A stretch of 12,128 nt of DNA from CAYLNH01 sp964384625 (GTDB lineage Bacteria; Verrucomicrobiota; Lentisphaeria; JABSQK01): contig CAYLNH010000227.1 in NCBI GenBank assembly GCA_964384625.1, forward strand, positions 1 to 12,128, read 5' to 3'. Both the position numbers and the translations under genes were made by a program. Positions within the stretch are counted from its first letter, which is position 1. Each line of letters starts with the position of its first letter. This document shows positions 6,345 through 12,128 of this stretch, piece by piece. The notes beneath the pieces were generated by a model. The model was not told the DNA's origin. It saw only the letters and a list, made by a program, of their open reading frames with translations, and ran no database searches.

Positions 6345-6870
6345 GGTCATGTCCCGTCCGGTGCATGGTGAACCCGGTGAGGGCGAGCAGGATCAGCGCG
6401 GCGGCGGCCCAGAACGTCCAGTCCAACTGAAACGGAAACCGGCTGGGATCGATACCGGCGGTGACGCCGGCCAGCCCTCTGCGAAGGCCGGCGAACCAGT
6501 CTGCCGCGGCCGGAGCGGCGCTTGCCAGGAAGGCGGCGACGGCGCTGAACAGGCGCAGCACACCGTGGCGCAAGACTACGGCGGCGCCCGCGGTCAGCGC
6601 CAGCGCGGCAAGCAGCCAGGGCAACGCCGCCGACGGGCGTGCAGCTTCCTGCTTTTCTTCCTGCAGCGTGGTCATCAGGTTGTCGGCGAAATCCGCCGGG
6701 ATTGGCGTCATGGTTTCCGCACAGACGTCTTTCACTTCCCGCGCCAGTTCGAACTCCTGCCGGCAACAGGCGCAGATCCGGCGATGTTCATCGAGGGACT
6801 GCCGGGTCTCGTTGTCGAGGATGGGGTAGTCGTACATCATATCCTCAAACTCCTTACAGGTGAGTTTCAT
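6337..6870 (-). CDS. Zinc-finger transmembrane anti-sigma factor
   Basis: The 177-residue protein has an N-terminal anti-sigma zinc-binding motif, His29-x3-Cys33-x2-Cys36, with Cys5 as a likely fourth ligand. This is the zf-HC2/ZAS-type arrangement that binds ECF sigma factors. A linker (about 40-82) leads to a membrane helix at 83-101, a further hydrophobic stretch near 105-128, and a C-terminal helix at 151-169. It probably sequesters the neighbouring sigma factor at the inner membrane until an envelope signal arrives. ATG 6870 overlaps the sigma stop as ATGA, and GGAGG (6879-6883) lies 8 bases upstream within the sigma gene. The longer open frame upstream is an out-of-frame reading of the sigma gene and is not used. 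Confidence 0.85.
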   Translation of the reverse strand: MKLTCKEFEDMMYDYPILDNETRQSLDEHRRICACCRQEFELAREVKDVCAETMTPIPADFADNLMTTLQEEKQEAARPSAALPWLLAALALTAGAAVVLRHGVLRLFSAVAAFLASAAPAAADWFAGLRRGLAGVTAGIDPSRFPFQLDWTFWAAAALILLALTGFTMHRTGHDHA

Positions 6871-7430
6871 GGCGTCGTCCTCCAGGCGGCGAGTTGGGTA
6901 TGCAGCTTCTTGCGGGCGCGGTGGAGGGCGACTTTGACGGCGGACTCGGTCATTTCCAGGGCGGCGGCGACTTCGCGGCAGGAGCATTCCCCCAGGTAAA
7001 ACAGCGAGGTCACTTCGCGCAGGGTCTTCGGCAGACCGGCGACCAGCTCGCGGATCACTTCCCGGCGCTCGCCTTTGAGGATGCGGGCGGCGGGATTCAC
7101 TGAAGAACCGGCAGCCAGATGGTTCTGGTCGATTTCCTCCGTATAGCGCGATCGTCTGGTCAACAGCGTGCGGCTGCAATTGGCGGCGATGCGCATGAGG
7201 TAGGGCTTCAACGGGCGGCTGGTATCGAACTGCGCCAGGTTGCGGTGCAGCCGGATGAAGGCTTCCTGTGCGGCATCCGCGGCGTCTGCAGGGTTTCGGG
7301 TCAAGGCCTGGGTACAGGCGAAGACGGGCCCCTGGTAGATTTGCACCAGCTCGCGAAACGCCTGCTCATCGCCGGCCATGGCGGCGGCGATGAGCTTGGC
7401 ATCGGTTTCGATCCGGGCGTTGAAGTCCAT
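6867..7430 (-). CDS. ECF-family RNA polymerase sigma factor
   Basis: The 187-residue protein has the two-domain ECF layout. Sigma region 2 spans about 11-95 (DEQAFRELVQIY at 21-32, AAQEAFIRLHRNL at 53-65, RPLKPYLMRIAAN at 72-84). Region 4 spans about 120-175 (LPKTLREVTSLFYLGECSCREVA-type segment at 133-155, and helix-turn-helix ESAVKVALHRARKKL at 162-176). It directs RNA polymerase to a small regulon, and its adjacent anti-sigma factor implies control by sequestration. The ATG lies 3 bases past the stop of the upstream exported-protein gene, with no clear ribosome site, so translation probably depends on reinitiation. The subfamily cannot be named from sequence reading alone. Confidence 0.9.
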   Translation of the reverse strand: MDFNARIETDAKLIAAAMAGDEQAFRELVQIYQGPVFACTQALTRNPADAADAAQEAFIRLHRNLAQFDTSRPLKPYLMRIAANCSRTLLTRRSRYTEEIDQNHLAAGSSVNPAARILKGERREVIRELVAGLPKTLREVTSLFYLGECSCREVAAALEMTESAVKVALHRARKKLHTQLAAWRTTP

Positions 7431-7433
7431 TGT

Positions 7434-8315
7434 CTACTGCATCCAGGCCAGGCCCTGGACGTCCGTGCCTTTGAGTTTGGCGGTAATGGTCACCACGTCG
7501 GCATTTCGAGATAGTGTAACCGTTTTCAGGCCGCGTACCAGGAGCGGATTGGCGCGGATCTCTTTGCTGTCGCCCTTGAGGATAATCAGGCCTTCGATAA
7601 CCTTGACGATCCCGTCGGCGCTGCGTTCGGAGTCGCACTTGACGGTCAGTTTCGCGCTGAGATCGGCGTCGACATCGACACTGAACCAGATGCCTTTGAG
7701 GACCTTGGCGATATCGGGGTCGAAGGTTTTGTCCCAGGCGGTCATGTCCCCCAGGAGGGTTGCCGCCAGGTGACTCCTGCTGTTGGCAATCTGCTTTACA
7801 TTGGCGTCGTCGGCGTCCATGGTTTCCACCTTTCCCTGACAGGCCTTGAGGAAATGCTCCATACTCGGCACGTCGCCAATGGCCAGCACGTCCCTGCCGA
7901 GGACCGCGCCCAGCTGCCACTTGTCCTTCTTGTCGTCCTTGAACTTCACGACATACTTGATGCCGTCGTACTTCATCTCGGTCACGTTCGGCAGTTGGCC
8001 GAACTTACCTTTGATCTCGACGGCATCGATGTTGCCTTTCAACAGGACGACGCCGGTGTCCGGCTTGCCGGACAGCAGCCAGGCTTCTTCCGTCAGCATG
8101 AAGTCGAAGCCGATATTCTCTTTGAAGAAGGTCTTCAGGTTGGTGATCTTCGCGTGGTGAATGTCCTGCAGATCCTTCGCCAGCGGGCTTTGAATGGTCC
8201 GGCCGACATCGATGCGGACGATCAGCCGCGTATCGGCGGGGATGATTCCGGTGATGTCGGTGGCGGACGCTGCGGTCGCCAGGATTGCCAGAAGACCGGC
8301 CAGAATGAATTTCAT
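7434..8315 (-). CDS. Exported protein of unknown function, first gene of the sigma operon
   Basis: The 293-residue precursor has a clear signal peptide (MKFILAGLLAILATAASA, residues 1-18, cleavage before TD). The mature part is Lys/Asp-rich and mostly alternating polar/hydrophobic, suggesting beta-rich folds. It has few cysteines and no lipobox, so it should be periplasmic or secreted rather than a lipoprotein. I do not recognise a family; it recalls exported proteins of DUF3352-like style, but that is only a resemblance. ATG 8315 is preceded at 8 bases by AAGGAGA (8324-8330), a strong ribosome site. An in-frame upstream ATG would add 21 non-conserved residues and spoil the signal peptide. 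Its stop is 3 bases from the sigma start, so it is co-expressed with the switch and may be its sensor or a regulated product. Confidence 0.75.
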   Translation of the reverse strand: MKFILAGLLAILATAASATDITGIIPADTRLIVRIDVGRTIQSPLAKDLQDIHHAKITNLKTFFKENIGFDFMLTEEAWLLSGKPDTGVVLLKGNIDAVEIKGKFGQLPNVTEMKYDGIKYVVKFKDDKKDKWQLGAVLGRDVLAIGDVPSMEHFLKACQGKVETMDADDANVKQIANSRSHLAATLLGDMTAWDKTFDPDIAKVLKGIWFSVDVDADLSAKLTVKCDSERSADGIVKVIEGLIILKGDSKEIRANPLLVRGLKTVTLSRNADVVTITAKLKGTDVQGLAWMQ

Positions 8316-8464
8316 CGATATGTTCTCCTTAGAACGTCGTGTTCGTTGTCCCAATCGCACATGAGTTTCCGGAATCATGCTTCATCAATAGCTACCGGGC
8401 GCCGAGTCCAAAGGTTACCTGAGCCCGGCAAAAAGTTCCCCCCAGCGGTCTTCCAGAAGGTGTT

Positions 8465-10120
8465 TTACCCGCGTTCGGCCAGAAACTTATCGCGATTCCG
8501 CGAGCGTGACAGCTTGCGGTTGGCGGTTGTTTCAACCCAGCCCCGGGGCACAAACCGGACGGCGCCAAGCGTGATCTCCATCTGGGTGGTCACCAGCCGC
8601 CGCAACTCCTTTTCCAGGGCCATGGTGTCCACCTCACTGCCGTATCGATCGAGTTCCGCAACGACAACCACAGCCTCGGTGCCAAGTCGATCGTCGGGGA
8701 CACCGAAAGCGACCACCTTGTCCCCGCGGACGCCCGGCAGTCCCATGGCGACGGCTTCGACGTCTTCCGGATGGATGTTGTTGCCGCCGACAATGATCAG
8801 ATCTTTCTTGCGGCCGCAGACGTAGAGCTCGCCGTCGGCCATGTAGCCGAGATCCCCGGTGTGAAACCAGCCGTCGGACAGGACTGCGGCGGTCAGGTCC
8901 GGCCGGCGGTAGTAACCGGAGAACAGACAAGGCGTACGAATCAGGACTTCCCCGACGCGGCGATCCGGGAGGTCCTGACCGGCTTCGTCAACAATCCGGA
9001 TTTCGGCATCGACAACGGGTTGTCCGCAGCTCACGATCGAGATGCGTTTCTGCTCCGGCCCGGTGGGGACGGCTTCCCGTTGCTGCTGCAGGCGAACGGG
9101 ATCGATCCAGTCCACCAGGGCCCGTCGGCCGGGGGGCGACACGGTTGCCGCCAGCGTGTTCTCGGCCATGCCGTAACCGGTTGTCATAACGTCTTCGCAC
9201 AAACCGCAACCGGCGAATCGTTCAAGGAATGCCTGCTGGCAGTCAAAGCGGACGGGTTCAGCTGCACTCGGCAGGTAGCGCAGGCAGCTCAGGTCCAACC
9301 CCTCCATTTCGCTTGGGCGCACAGCGCGGACGGAATGGTTCAGACCGAAGCTGGGCATCCAGCAGATCGTGCCGCGATGGCGGCTGATCGCCTGCAGGAA
9401 CCGGCCGGGGCTGCGCACCCACTTCTGCGGGGACATCAGAATCGTCGGTATCCCGAGGCAGACGGGGAACACCAGCCCGCCGAACAGCCCGAAATCATGA
9501 TACAGCGGCGGCCAGTTGGCGATGCGGTCGGCCGGCGTGATGTCGAGGGCATCGGCATAGACCCGGACGAAATTCAGCACGGCCCGATGCGACAGGGCGA
9601 CGCCCTTCTTCATGCCGGTTGTACCGCTGGTGAACTGGACGTAAGCCAGGTCCTCCTGCCCGCGGTCCGACACGGTATCCTCGTGGCCGGCGGCTGCCGC
9701 CGGCGTCAACCCGATGCCGCCGAAATCAAGGTCTGCAGTTTGCGGCACAACCGCCGCCGCGGCGTCGGCATTAGTCAACAACAGTTCCAACTGATTCAGC
9801 GCGACCTCCCGGTCACGGGCCGCATCCAGGTAGGAGAATACGGAAGGCACGAGGCCGGCGCACAAAGCGCCCCAGAACGCCCCGATCAGGTCGACCGAAT
9901 GCCCGAGTGCAAGGACTGCCAGACCACCCGCCGGCACCTGCCGGAAGCAGCTGTTCCAGCGACAGGCATGGTCCCAAAGCTGACTGACCGTCAAGCTGGT
10001 CTCGGCATCGTCGTCGCCGATCAGTACCAACGCCAACTCGTTCGGTTCACGTTTGTAACGGTCCTGCAACACAGCGGGGACGGACGCGAACCTGTCTGTG
10101 ATCGTCGCCGGGTCGATCAC
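8465..10120 (-). CDS. Acyl-AMP ligase, fatty-acyl-AMP-ligase-like (DltA position)
   Basis: The 551-residue ANL-superfamily enzyme has the P-loop-like FTSGTTGMKKG (163-173), PPLYHDFGL (204-212), SAAEPVR (285-291), YGMAENT (316-322), HTGDLGY (420-426), the hinge region GRKKDLIIVGGNNIHPED (436-453) and the C-terminal catalytic Lys536 in NRKLSR. The HDxGL and AAEPVR segments are typical of fatty-acyl-AMP ligases rather than acyl-CoA synthetases or D-alanine ligases. It should activate a carboxylic acid with ATP and load it on the carrier encoded just upstream; the acid is unknown. Translation starts at GTG (10120), which overlaps the carrier stop as GTGA. A clear ribosome site is absent, so coupling is likely. 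It is the last gene of the acylation operon. Confidence 0.85.
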   Translation of the reverse strand: MIDPATITDRFASVPAVLQDRYKREPNELALVLIGDDDAETSLTVSQLWDHACRWNSCFRQVPAGGLAVLALGHSVDLIGAFWGALCAGLVPSVFSYLDAARDREVALNQLELLLTNADAAAAVVPQTADLDFGGIGLTPAAAAGHEDTVSDRGQEDLAYVQFTSGTTGMKKGVALSHRAVLNFVRVYADALDITPADRIANWPPLYHDFGLFGGLVFPVCLGIPTILMSPQKWVRSPGRFLQAISRHRGTICWMPSFGLNHSVRAVRPSEMEGLDLSCLRYLPSAAEPVRFDCQQAFLERFAGCGLCEDVMTTGYGMAENTLAATVSPPGRRALVDWIDPVRLQQQREAVPTGPEQKRISIVSCGQPVVDAEIRIVDEAGQDLPDRRVGEVLIRTPCLFSGYYRRPDLTAAVLSDGWFHTGDLGYMADGELYVCGRKKDLIIVGGNNIHPEDVEAVAMGLPGVRGDKVVAFGVPDDRLGTEAVVVVAELDRYGSEVDTMALEKELRRLVTTQMEITLGAVRFVPRGWVETTANRKLSRSRNRDKFLAERG

Positions 10121-10368
10121 GTTCGGTACCGCTCAACGTTCGCCGCCATCAGCTCCAGTGTGTCCATCTTTTCAACCGTCAACTCCGGATCCGGGATTGT
10201 CACCCCGAGTTCTTGTTCGATGAATACCGCGATCTGCGGCATGGTGAACGAGTCGATGACGCCGCCGCTCATCAGCGGTTCATCGTCCTCGATGACAAAT
10301 TCCGGGTCCTGGATGATCTCCGTCAGCAGGAACCTGCGGAGTTTCTTGATGGTTTCCTCATTGGTCAA
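10117..10368 (-). CDS. Acyl/D-alanyl-type carrier protein with TTG start
   Basis: This 83-residue acidic four-helix carrier has GVIDSF (36-41), with Ser40 as the phosphopantetheine site, and the tail DPELTVEKMDTLELMAANVE (60-79), laid out like DltC-type carriers. It holds the activated acyl group as a thioester between ligase and membrane acyltransferase. No ATG suits the N-terminus. TTG at 10368 is chosen because AAAGGA (10377-10382) sits 8 bases upstream and the resulting start matches the usual distance to helix 1. The frame is open far upstream through the MBOAT gene, but that part is out-of-frame shadow. The gap to the MBOAT stop is 17 bases, and its own stop overlaps the ligase start by 4 bases. 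Confidence 0.85.
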   Translation of the reverse strand: MTNEETIKKLRRFLLTEIIQDPEFVIEDDEPLMSGGVIDSFTMPQIAVFIEQELGVTIPDPELTVEKMDTLELMAANVERYRT

Positions 10369-10376
10369 ATGAATGT

Positions 10377-10382
10377 TCCTTT
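10377..10382 (-). promoter_or_regulatory. Ribosome site deciding the TTG start of the carrier gene
   Basis: AAAGGA on the minus strand lies 8 bases before TTG 10368 and between the MBOAT stop and the carrier start. Without it no credible start exists for this gene, since the first in-frame ATG would remove the first two helices. Confidence 0.6.
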
Positions 10383-10385
10383 CGC

Positions 10386-11804
10386 TCAGAAGGCCTGATA
10401 GACAAATGGTTGCGGTGGTCGGCCGGCGAACAACAGGATCAGGAGAACAGCCGTGGCCAGAATGGCCGCGCGCGGCAGCAATGACAGTCGCAGATACGGC
10501 AGTTCCTCCTTCAGCCGGAGCTGCACAAGATCGAGACCAATCGACAGCAGCAGCAAATAGTGTACGCGAATTTCCGGCATGTCCCAGTCGGTCATCAGAA
10601 TTGCGCGCCAGAGATGGGGCAAATCGGCGGCATTCGAGACAAAAAACGTCAGTCCGATAATCGCGGTCACCTGGACGAGGACGACGGCCGCGGCCCATTT
10701 CCAGACCGGTCGTTTCTGTCTCGGCTGCGGCGGTTGCCACAACTTCCACAGCCGTTCGCCGATCAGCAACACCCCGCAATATGTTCCCCAGATGACGAAG
10801 TTGAGCCCGAACCCGTGCCAGATGCCGCTGGCCAGCATGGTTGCCAGGGGCGGCAGCAGGAGGTTTGCCACATTCGTGCGGGTCGGATTACGCCGCAGCA
10901 GAGCGCGGCTCATGGGCGAGTAGATGTAGTCCCGGAGATAATGCGACAGGCTGATGTGCCACCGATTCCAGAAATCGGAGAAGCTGGCGGCAAAGAAGGG
11001 CGTATTGAAATTTCGGGACAAACGGATGCCGAACAAACCGCTGATGCCGCGAACCATGCAGGTGTAGCCGCAGAAGTCGTTGTAGATCGCAGCCCCGAAG
11101 AGGATCAGCCACACCACCGCCACACCGCCGTTCGCCGGCCCGGAAAAAGCATTTGGCGGAATGACCCCCAGGATTGTGTCGGCAATGACGATCTTGCGGA
11201 ACAGACCGAGGACGATCAAGCCGAAGCTCTCGGCCGCCAGCTTGTTGTCGACCACGGCGGGGTGTGCCAGCTGCTCCAGAAACGGTTTTGGACGTTCGAT
11301 GGGGCCGGCCGTCAGCTTCGGAAAGAAAACCAGGTACAAAGCGAAATCGATGAACGGCCGTGCGGGCGGCAGTTGCCGACGGTAAATTTCGATCAGATAG
11401 GCGATTGCCTGCAGCATATAGAACGACAAACCGATCGGCAGCAACCAAGGAGCAACACCCCGCAGAGTCTCAACCCCGAACTGCCGCAGCAGCAGCGCGA
11501 GCTGCGGGCCCAACTCCTTGCCGCCTTTCAGGCTGAGCCAGACCAGCAGGTTGACGCTGATGCCGACCGTCAGCCGCAGCTTCCGGTAACGTCCCTGCTG
11601 CAGCGATCGCCCGAGTCGATACGTCACTCCGGTCAGACACAGCAGGATCAGGGCGAAACGCCAGCTCATCGCCGCGTACAACGCATACGACATGGTCAGC
11701 AGGGCGGCATTCCGATAGCGCTGCGGCAGAAGATGATAGAGGAGAAAAGCGGCCAGCATGATTGCCGGAAGCGTCAGTTCTCCAAGGATATCCGTGAAAG
11801 GCAT
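10386..11804 (-). CDS. MBOAT-family membrane O-acyltransferase (AlgI/DltB-like)
   Basis: The 472-residue polytopic inner-membrane protein has about ten or more hydrophobic segments. MBOAT hallmarks are FPKLTAGPIER (161-171), FWNRWHISLSHYLRDY (278-293) and SGIWHGFGLNFVIWG (326-340) with the presumed catalytic His330. Length and motifs match AlgI and DltB. It should take an acyl group from the cytosolic carrier and pass it across the membrane to a polysaccharide or other hydroxyl acceptor, usually with a periplasmic partner protein. ATG 11804 follows the upstream stop (11808) by 3 bases with no strong ribosome site, so translation is probably coupled. The acceptor polymer is not evident; no glycosyltransferase or polymer gene is visible in the window. 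Confidence 0.9.
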   Translation of the reverse strand: MPFTDILGELTLPAIMLAAFLLYHLLPQRYRNAALLTMSYALYAAMSWRFALILLCLTGVTYRLGRSLQQGRYRKLRLTVGISVNLLVWLSLKGGKELGPQLALLLRQFGVETLRGVAPWLLPIGLSFYMLQAIAYLIEIYRRQLPPARPFIDFALYLVFFPKLTAGPIERPKPFLEQLAHPAVVDNKLAAESFGLIVLGLFRKIVIADTILGVIPPNAFSGPANGGVAVVWLILFGAAIYNDFCGYTCMVRGISGLFGIRLSRNFNTPFFAASFSDFWNRWHISLSHYLRDYIYSPMSRALLRRNPTRTNVANLLLPPLATMLASGIWHGFGLNFVIWGTYCGVLLIGERLWKLWQPPQPRQKRPVWKWAAAVVLVQVTAIIGLTFFVSNAADLPHLWRAILMTDWDMPEIRVHYLLLLSIGLDLVQLRLKEELPYLRLSLLPRAAILATAVLLILLFAGRPPQPFVYQAF

Positions 11805-11807
11805 GGC

Positions 11808-12128
11808 TCAGGATCCACCCGGTCGACAGTCGAGTTTCCGGCTCTTCTCGGAGACGCTCGTCAGTCGCCGCACCTCGGCTACGGCCCGAGCCAGACAGCG
11901 GCTGAACCGGTCGGCACCGCGTTGGTTCATGTGGTTGGAGTTGCGCCAGCAGTCATCCCCGATGATCTCCTCACAGGCCGGATTGAGCAAGGGCAGCTGA
12001 GCCGCTTGCGCCGCGGCAGTCAGCTCCGCCAATACCGCATCATGATCGGCTTTTCCCCGGCCGTAGCAGTCGATATAAGGGTCGGCGCGGAAATAACGTC
12101 GCATTATTCGGGGCAGACATACCAACCT
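11808..12128 (-). CDS. C-terminal part of an SGNH/DUF1574-like protein (cut by window edge)
   Basis: The frame is open to the last base, so the true start lies beyond the window and only 106 residues are seen. The segment has LVCLP near its visible start, then WRNSNHMNQRGADRFS (about 60-75), the typical C-terminal His-x-Asn-x-x-Gly block of SGNH-like acyl-transfer partners such as DltD, AlgX/AlgJ and DUF1574 proteins. The usual Asp three residues before that His is Asn here. A TTG codon near 12125 could initiate, but a 105-residue protein would lack the family's catalytic Ser block. By position it should be the extracytoplasmic partner of the MBOAT next to it. Confidence 0.65.
   Translation of the reverse strand, partial: RLVCLPRIMRRYFRADPYIDCYGRGKADHDAVLAELTAAAQAAQLPLLNPACEEIIGDDCWRNSNHMNQRGADRFSRCLARAVAEVRRLTSVSEKSRKLDCRPGGS

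Noticed and set aside
8344..8370. ECF-type autoregulated promoter before the sigma operon (GGAAACT near 8370-8364)
   Set aside because: Only a GGAA-type -35 half is seen, and the -10 half is not distinctive; the sigma subfamily is unknown, so the match could be chance.
8400..8464. Terminator after the acyl ligase gene
   Set aside because: A run of five T is present on the minus strand, but no GC-rich stem precedes it.
7770..8825. Plus-strand frame opposite the exported-protein gene
   Set aside because: It spans the end of one minus-strand operon, its promoter gap and another gene, with no protein-like features.
8771..10372. Long plus-strand open frame opposite the acyl ligase and carrier
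   Set aside because: It is a GC-driven mirror of two clear ANL and carrier genes; its translation has no domain features and no ribosome site.

Overview
This is a GC-rich bacterial window with eleven credible protein genes. Two are on the plus strand near the left end (a SanA-like protein and a small zinc-ribbon protein). Nine are on the minus strand (1814-12128). The host looks Gram-negative: there is a SanA/DUF218 envelope protein, an AlgI/DltB-type MBOAT acyltransferase, and proteins with Sec signal peptides. An oxygen-sensitive glycyl radical enzyme suggests anaerobic or microaerobic life. The mixture of AraC regulator, ECF sigma/zinc-finger anti-sigma unit, fatty-acyl-AMP-ligase-like enzyme and hairpin-rich spacer repeats reminds me of the PVC group (for example Lentisphaerota). 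That is an impression from gene style, not a demonstrated placement.

Layout. 1-626 has no credible gene and is packed with inverted repeats: a 138-bp nested palindrome (57-194), a 46-bp palindrome (274-319), smaller stems, and a terminator-like hairpin (459-486). 627-1325 is sanA-like and 1498-1788 is a DUF1660-like small zinc protein. Convergent to these is a 693-residue glycyl radical enzyme (1814-3895, minus) with the dehydratase/lyase-type Cys-x-Glu centre rather than the Cys-Cys of pyruvate formate-lyase. No radical-SAM activase is in view. 3896-4600 is a gene-free stretch with structured DNA close to the enzyme start and two copies of a dispersed-repeat-like module (4221-4444). An AraC-family regulator (4601-5452, minus) lies upstream.

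5727-8315 (minus) is a compact four-gene unit: exported protein, ECF sigma factor, zinc-finger membrane anti-sigma factor, and multi-pass membrane protein. Its gaps and overlaps (3-nt gap, 4-nt ATGA overlap, about 8-14-nt overlap) imply translational coupling. It is probably an envelope-sensing sigma/anti-sigma switch.

8465-12128 (minus) is a second tight operon: an SGNH/DUF1574-like protein cut by the window edge, an MBOAT, an 83-residue carrier protein with a TTG start, and an acyl-AMP ligase with a GTG start overlapping the carrier stop. The set mirrors DltD-DltB-DltC-DltA in function. The adenylating enzyme, however, resembles fatty-acyl-AMP ligases, so the likely role is activating an acid, loading it on the carrier, and passing it across the membrane to acylate an envelope or extracellular polymer. 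This is the most interesting system in the window.
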